Source: Epiperipatus broadwayi
Lineage: Eukaryota > Onychophora > Udeonychophora > Euonychophora > Peripatidae
Assembly (NCBI GenBank): GCA_028023455.1
Contig: JAQFVV010000158.1
Coordinates: forward strand, 1,490,001 to 1,554,000
Direction of reading: 5' to 3'
Length of the DNA stretch: 64,000 nt
The notes under the pieces were generated by a model. It worked only from the letters and a program-made list of their open reading frames with translations. It was not told the DNA's origin and did not search any database. Below are positions 60,701 through 64,000 of the stretch, piece by piece. Numbering within the stretch: the stretch's first letter is position 1; the number at the start of each line of letters is the position of its first letter. A program made the position numbers and the translations under genes.

Positions 60701-61546
60701 CATCTTTCTAATAAAGTCATGTACATAATAATAAAAGAAATATTTGTATAGGTATATCTGTTTGTATATTTATATGTAGTCATATATATGCTTATTTAAT
60801 GATGTACATATTCATATATATGGGTGTATATGGTATACACTTCGTTATAGTTCGGTAAAACCCGTTTTTATATAAATGTTTATTAAACAGTTTTTGATTT
60901 CAATGCGTGATTCTGTAAAATTGCGTGATAATTGTTAATCTATTTCGGGTGTGACCAAAATGGTAGTTGGTTTCGATCCCAGGTTCATAATTCGGAGTGG
61001 CGGTTATCATGGGATTTTACTTTTATTTTAATTGTTTTTTGTATTAATATTTTGTTTTGATAATCGTACTTTAGGCTGGTAAAATTTTTTTCTGTCTTGA
61101 CCAAAATGGTAGCGTGGTTTCGAACCCAGGTCAGACATGTTACCTTACTTAGTTGTTATACGTCTTAGACTTACTTAATATTGTCATTTAAAATACCATT
61201 TACTTATTCATGCAGAGATTTTTTTGAAAGTGAAGTGAAAATCAAACTAAATTGTAATCGCATTAAATTTTATAAACCTTGTCAATGTGTGCTTGGATCA
61301 TTATCCATTAATATGTATATTTGATATGGCCATTGTCTTGTCGACTGGCGCCCTTTTCAAATAAATTTGTCGGCAAGTGCAATCTCTCATATCGGATATC
61401 AAATAAACCAAACTATAGTAGATGATCAAAATAAAAATGTATGTGTAGTGAGCCAAAATAATTTTGAAACATGACTTATGTATATTTTGCTCACATATTC
61501 CTTTTGAAATATAAACTTGTGTATTAATGTAAATGCATTTTTTTAG

Positions 61547-61580
61547 TTGTTTCAGGTGTCGGAGAAAGTCAGGTCAAGCT
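61547..61580 (+). other. Candidate 25-34 bp leader mini-exon
   Basis: Two acceptor consensus sites (tttttttag ending 61546 and ttgtttcag ending 61555) precede GTGTCGGAGAAAGTCAGG. That is followed by AAGCT|GTAAGT (GT at 61581-61582). The next acceptor, tttttgtgtag, ends at 61947, just before the ORF. A spliced untranslated leader for the downstream Gag-like frame is inferred. Confidence 0.4.
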
Positions 61581-61967
61581 GTAAGTTTATTATTTTTAAT
61601 GATATAGTAACAAAGTAGCAGTGATATTTAAGTGAAATATATAAAAATAAATAAATAAAGTGAGGAGAATATATGTAGTATAAATATTAAAACAGACACG
61701 GCAGGATTTGATATTTTTTTCATGAACAAACAGACACATAGGCATAGGTTTAAGATGGGACCTCGTGAGGTAGGCAAAGTTAATTTCTGAAAACATAAAT
61801 AAAGAATTTAGAATACTGACTTATTTTTTAAAGAACTAAAATTTTTCTTCACATACAGGATATAGCTCCTAGATACACGTAATACAATATACTTATATAG
61901 ATTGTTATTAAAATACGTTTTAGAAATAAATTGTGATTTTTGTGTAGCAAAATAGCCAATAAAAAAA

Positions 61968-62819
61968 ATGGAGGAACAGAAGAGAGGCGAAGATTATGAC
62001 AGTGAGGAGGTAGTACTCAATATTCCCAAGAGGCCAACAGGTACTCATAATGAAGAGTATAACTTTGGAGCTCTCATCAAAGAAATGAGGGAAGAAAAAA
62101 AAATGATGATGACCATGTTCCAAGAATTTATGAATATGACATCGCAAAGACTGAACCGATTAGAGGAGAATATGGAAATCCTTCAAAAGCAGAGTACCAT
62201 GACAAGGGCATCACCAGAAGATGATACTCATATTAAATCATTAATTAATAATGAATTATGTAAGGATATTCACCACTCGGACTTGAAATGTGAAGATTTC
62301 TCTGGACAAATAAATGAGGATAGTGAAAAATTAAACGATCAACAGCTGTTGAACCAAATCCAGGCGCGACAAGGCAGTGAAATCTTTACTGCAACAGTAA
62401 TCAATACTATAACTCCTGTGGCAAAGATTAGCAATATAAAATGTTTTAGAGAAGAACCGGGTGGAAACTCTAGACACCACCTTGATAGTTTGAAAATCTG
62501 TCTCCAAGTCCAGAACATGACTGAGCAAGAAAAGAGGGCAAGGGAAAAATTAAAACATACAGCCCAGCATCGCAAGAATCGAAACCGGCAATATAAATGC
62601 AGGAAAAGAAAGCAAGCATGGCTAAGAGATCTTAGGCCAAGTAGTAAAGCATGGAGGAAAGTTAAAAAGTTTTTCCCAATATATAAAGGTCCATATGTGT
62701 TAAAAAAGTGTGGAGAAAATGCTTTCCAGTTGAAAGATAGTCACCACATACAAAGACAGTATAATGCTACAAACATAAAATCTTGTGTACCACCAGACCC
62801 CGGAAAAATTAGAAATTAA
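61968..62819 (+). CDS. Gag-like N-terminus fused to integrase C-terminal domain (283 aa)
   Basis: The intact frame starts at ATG 61968, 20 bp after an acceptor consensus. Residues 33-78 form a strong coiled coil (FGALIKEMREEKK to ENMEILQKQ) as found in the N-terminal region of some Ty3/gypsy Gag proteins. Residues 154-190 look like the start of a capsid-type domain. From residue about 191, AREKLKHTAQ leads straight into an integrase C-terminal module with FFPIYKGPYVL (GPY at 241-243) and NAFQLKD, ending PPDPGKIRN. This parallels the GPY region and PPDRN end of the integrase at 3-1448. Capsid, protease, RT, RNase H and the integrase core are absent. The join is in frame with no stop. It is either a chance in-frame deletion or a retained non-autonomous product. 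Confidence 0.75.
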   Translation: MEEQKRGEDYDSEEVVLNIPKRPTGTHNEEYNFGALIKEMREEKKMMMTMFQEFMNMTSQRLNRLEENMEILQKQSTMTRASPEDDTHIKSLINNELCKDIHHSDLKCEDFSGQINEDSEKLNDQQLLNQIQARQGSEIFTATVINTITPVAKISNIKCFREEPGGNSRHHLDSLKICLQVQNMTEQEKRAREKLKHTAQHRKNRNRQYKCRKRKQAWLRDLRPSSKAWRKVKKFFPIYKGPYVLKKCGENAFQLKDSHHIQRQYNATNIKSCVPPDPGKIRN

Positions 62820-63060
62820 AAAGATAAATATAACTTGTTAGACTAAGAAACAACACGGACTTGATTTAAGATATAGGAGATTGAATTATGGATAAACCGT
62901 TTTATAGTAAGAGAAAGAAAGATTGTTAGTTAGTAACAAATTAAACATTACAGCGAATAAAGAGTAAGCTTGAACTCACCTGGCAAAAATTTTTTATCTC
63001 TGACCTGAAGCAACAGCATTTTTTTTTAACATTTTTTTTTGCTCACTATCCATTGGGAAA
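62820..63060 (+). other. 3' untranslated region before the 3' LTR
   Basis: This is non-coding. It ends ccattgggaaa directly before the LTR TG at 63061. A proper polypurine tract is not obvious, only GGGAAA. The segment gaagcaacagcatttttttt near 63006 recalls the gcttaccagcattttttttt of the 58-59 bp bracketing repeat. Confidence 0.5.
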
Positions 63061-64000
63061 TGAAGCAATGGATCTGAAGTACGATCCATGCTTCACTGTT
63101 TCTTATAAATTTAGTTAGCATTGTAGGACTGAACTAAGTTTATAGCCCAATATCAGCAGGGTTTTGCATTAAAGCTAAAATTAATTATGTTATTAAAGTT
63201 GTATTTACAGTTAAATTTCGTGTTAAATAAATCCCAGTCAAAGATTAAATTTCTGTTAATAAAAATTGCTTGTAAAACCTATTGGGCAAACATATATATA
63301 CGTCAAGCGTATATATATATATGAGTTAATGCAAAATTCTGCTGAAATAAAATGCTTATTTACTATAAAAAAATAAGAATATATTTTTTTGTAAAATCTT
63401 GTTAAAATATTTAGTATGATTTATTTTGAGATAAGCCTGCCAAACATTTTCTAAAAGAATGTATGTTTTAATTAATTAGTCCATTCAAGGCTAATTAAAG
63501 ATGGACTTCTCTTTCCTTCTTTTTTTAATTAATAAAAATTCAAACTTTAAAGAAATAAATTTGGAGTTTTAAGTAAAAGCTTATTTTTAGAAAGTGTTAC
63601 CTTGAAACAAAAGAGTGTGGGTGGGCTTATCAAGATCTAAGATCATACAAACAATAGAAGGTAGCTGAGAAAAAAAGTTATAAAAGGGAGAGAACAAAAG
63701 AGGAGAGTCATATCAGATTTTGCTATTGCAAGGTTGATTCAAGATTTTGCTATTGCAAGGCATTCAGATTTTGCTATTGCAAGTTTCATTCAGATCTGCT
63801 ATTGCAAGGTGCATTCAGATTTCTTTTAGGAGAACTCTGTCAGATTTTGTTTGTGATTTTATTCCAAAAAGTCTACAATTATCGTCTACAAATCATGAAG
63901 AAGTTTGAACCTGCTCAAGCTAAAAATCATATAAGTTTGATGGATTCTACTATGCTCGGCTAGGCAAATAAATAGCTTTGCCTATCGCCGAGGTTCCTAA
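63061..64000 (+). mobile_element. 3' LTR of the young LTR element, cut by the window end
   Basis: It starts TGAAGCAATGGATC and matches 56499-57432 at about 99%. The differences are in the (TA)n tract near 63295-63323 and in single-base runs. TATAAAAGGGAG is at 63679. The end and the right target duplication are outside the window. Confidence 0.9.

Larger units (their letters stand above)
57433..61547. other. Rest of LTR and non-coding interior with nested repeats
   Basis: No Gag or Pol coding sequence is seen between the 5' LTR and the ORF at 61968. The stretch includes the probable U5 end (to about 57977), an inserted minus-strand LTR-like piece (59020-59440), a minisatellite (59504-59695) and short repeats near 60490-60690. 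It also has a duplicated motif (gaccaaaatggtag ... ggtttcga) at 60953 and 61099. A TGGCGCCC block lies at 61345. Confidence 0.45.

Overview
This window looks like AT-rich, gene-poor nuclear DNA from an invertebrate animal. The evidence is the very high A+T content, the near-absence of long reading frames, candidate spliceosomal introns, and the mix of repeats: Ty3/gypsy LTR retrotransposons with very long LTRs, RTE-type LINEs, a Penelope-like GIY-YIG fragment, tRNA-derived SINEs and an inverted-repeat DNA transposon. Nothing visible fixes the species or phylum. Nearly all recognisable sequence is mobile DNA at different stages of decay.

Layout. 1-4154: 3' end of a Ty3/gypsy element (end of RNase H, complete integrase, then a 1.84 kb 3' LTR). 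4155-8640: AT-rich spacer with a near-palindromic 250 bp hairpin at 7221. 8.6-11.2 kb and 12.0-14.5 kb: two decayed RTE LINEs, on the + and - strands. 14.7-18 kb: a paired inverted motif, a Penelope-like GIY-YIG reading frame and a decayed LINE endonuclease region. 18-23.6 kb: SINE-like pieces, foldbacks and a tandem duplication. 24.3 kb: an LTR-like promoter with leader exon. 27.7-32.9 kb: a two-LTR element (2.17 kb LTRs) with a recognisable tRNA-Lys-type primer site but only 0.87 kb of non-coding interior. 33-34 kb: another decayed LINE. 35.87-37.09 kb: a 1.2 kb DNA element with 56 bp inverted repeats, an exact 8 bp target duplication and a telomere-like array inside. 37.4-42 kb: pieces of minus-strand LTRs. 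42.2-46.9 kb: a third copy of the 27.7 kb LTR, split by a 2.7 kb insertion and bracketed by a 58-59 bp direct repeat. 49.6-55.6 kb: the best candidates for host-gene sequence, a promoter-like segment (49.6 kb) and a short coding exon (55530-55613). 56.5-64 kb: a young LTR element whose two LTRs are almost identical. Its only open frame joins a Gag-like N-terminal coiled coil directly to the integrase C-terminal GPY/F module.

How it works together. The LTR families share features: LTRs of about 1.5-2.2 kb starting TG(T)AA, small hairpins at their 5' tips, and TATA boxes well inside the LTR. Four families have a strong splice donor 254-290 bp after the TATA box. In the 56.5 kb element there is also a consensus acceptor just before the ORF, so spliced leaders are a plausible common expression strategy. 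Several LTRs sit in (AT)n tracts. The window holds no complete autonomous element. The deleted elements would need Gag-Pol supplied in trans.
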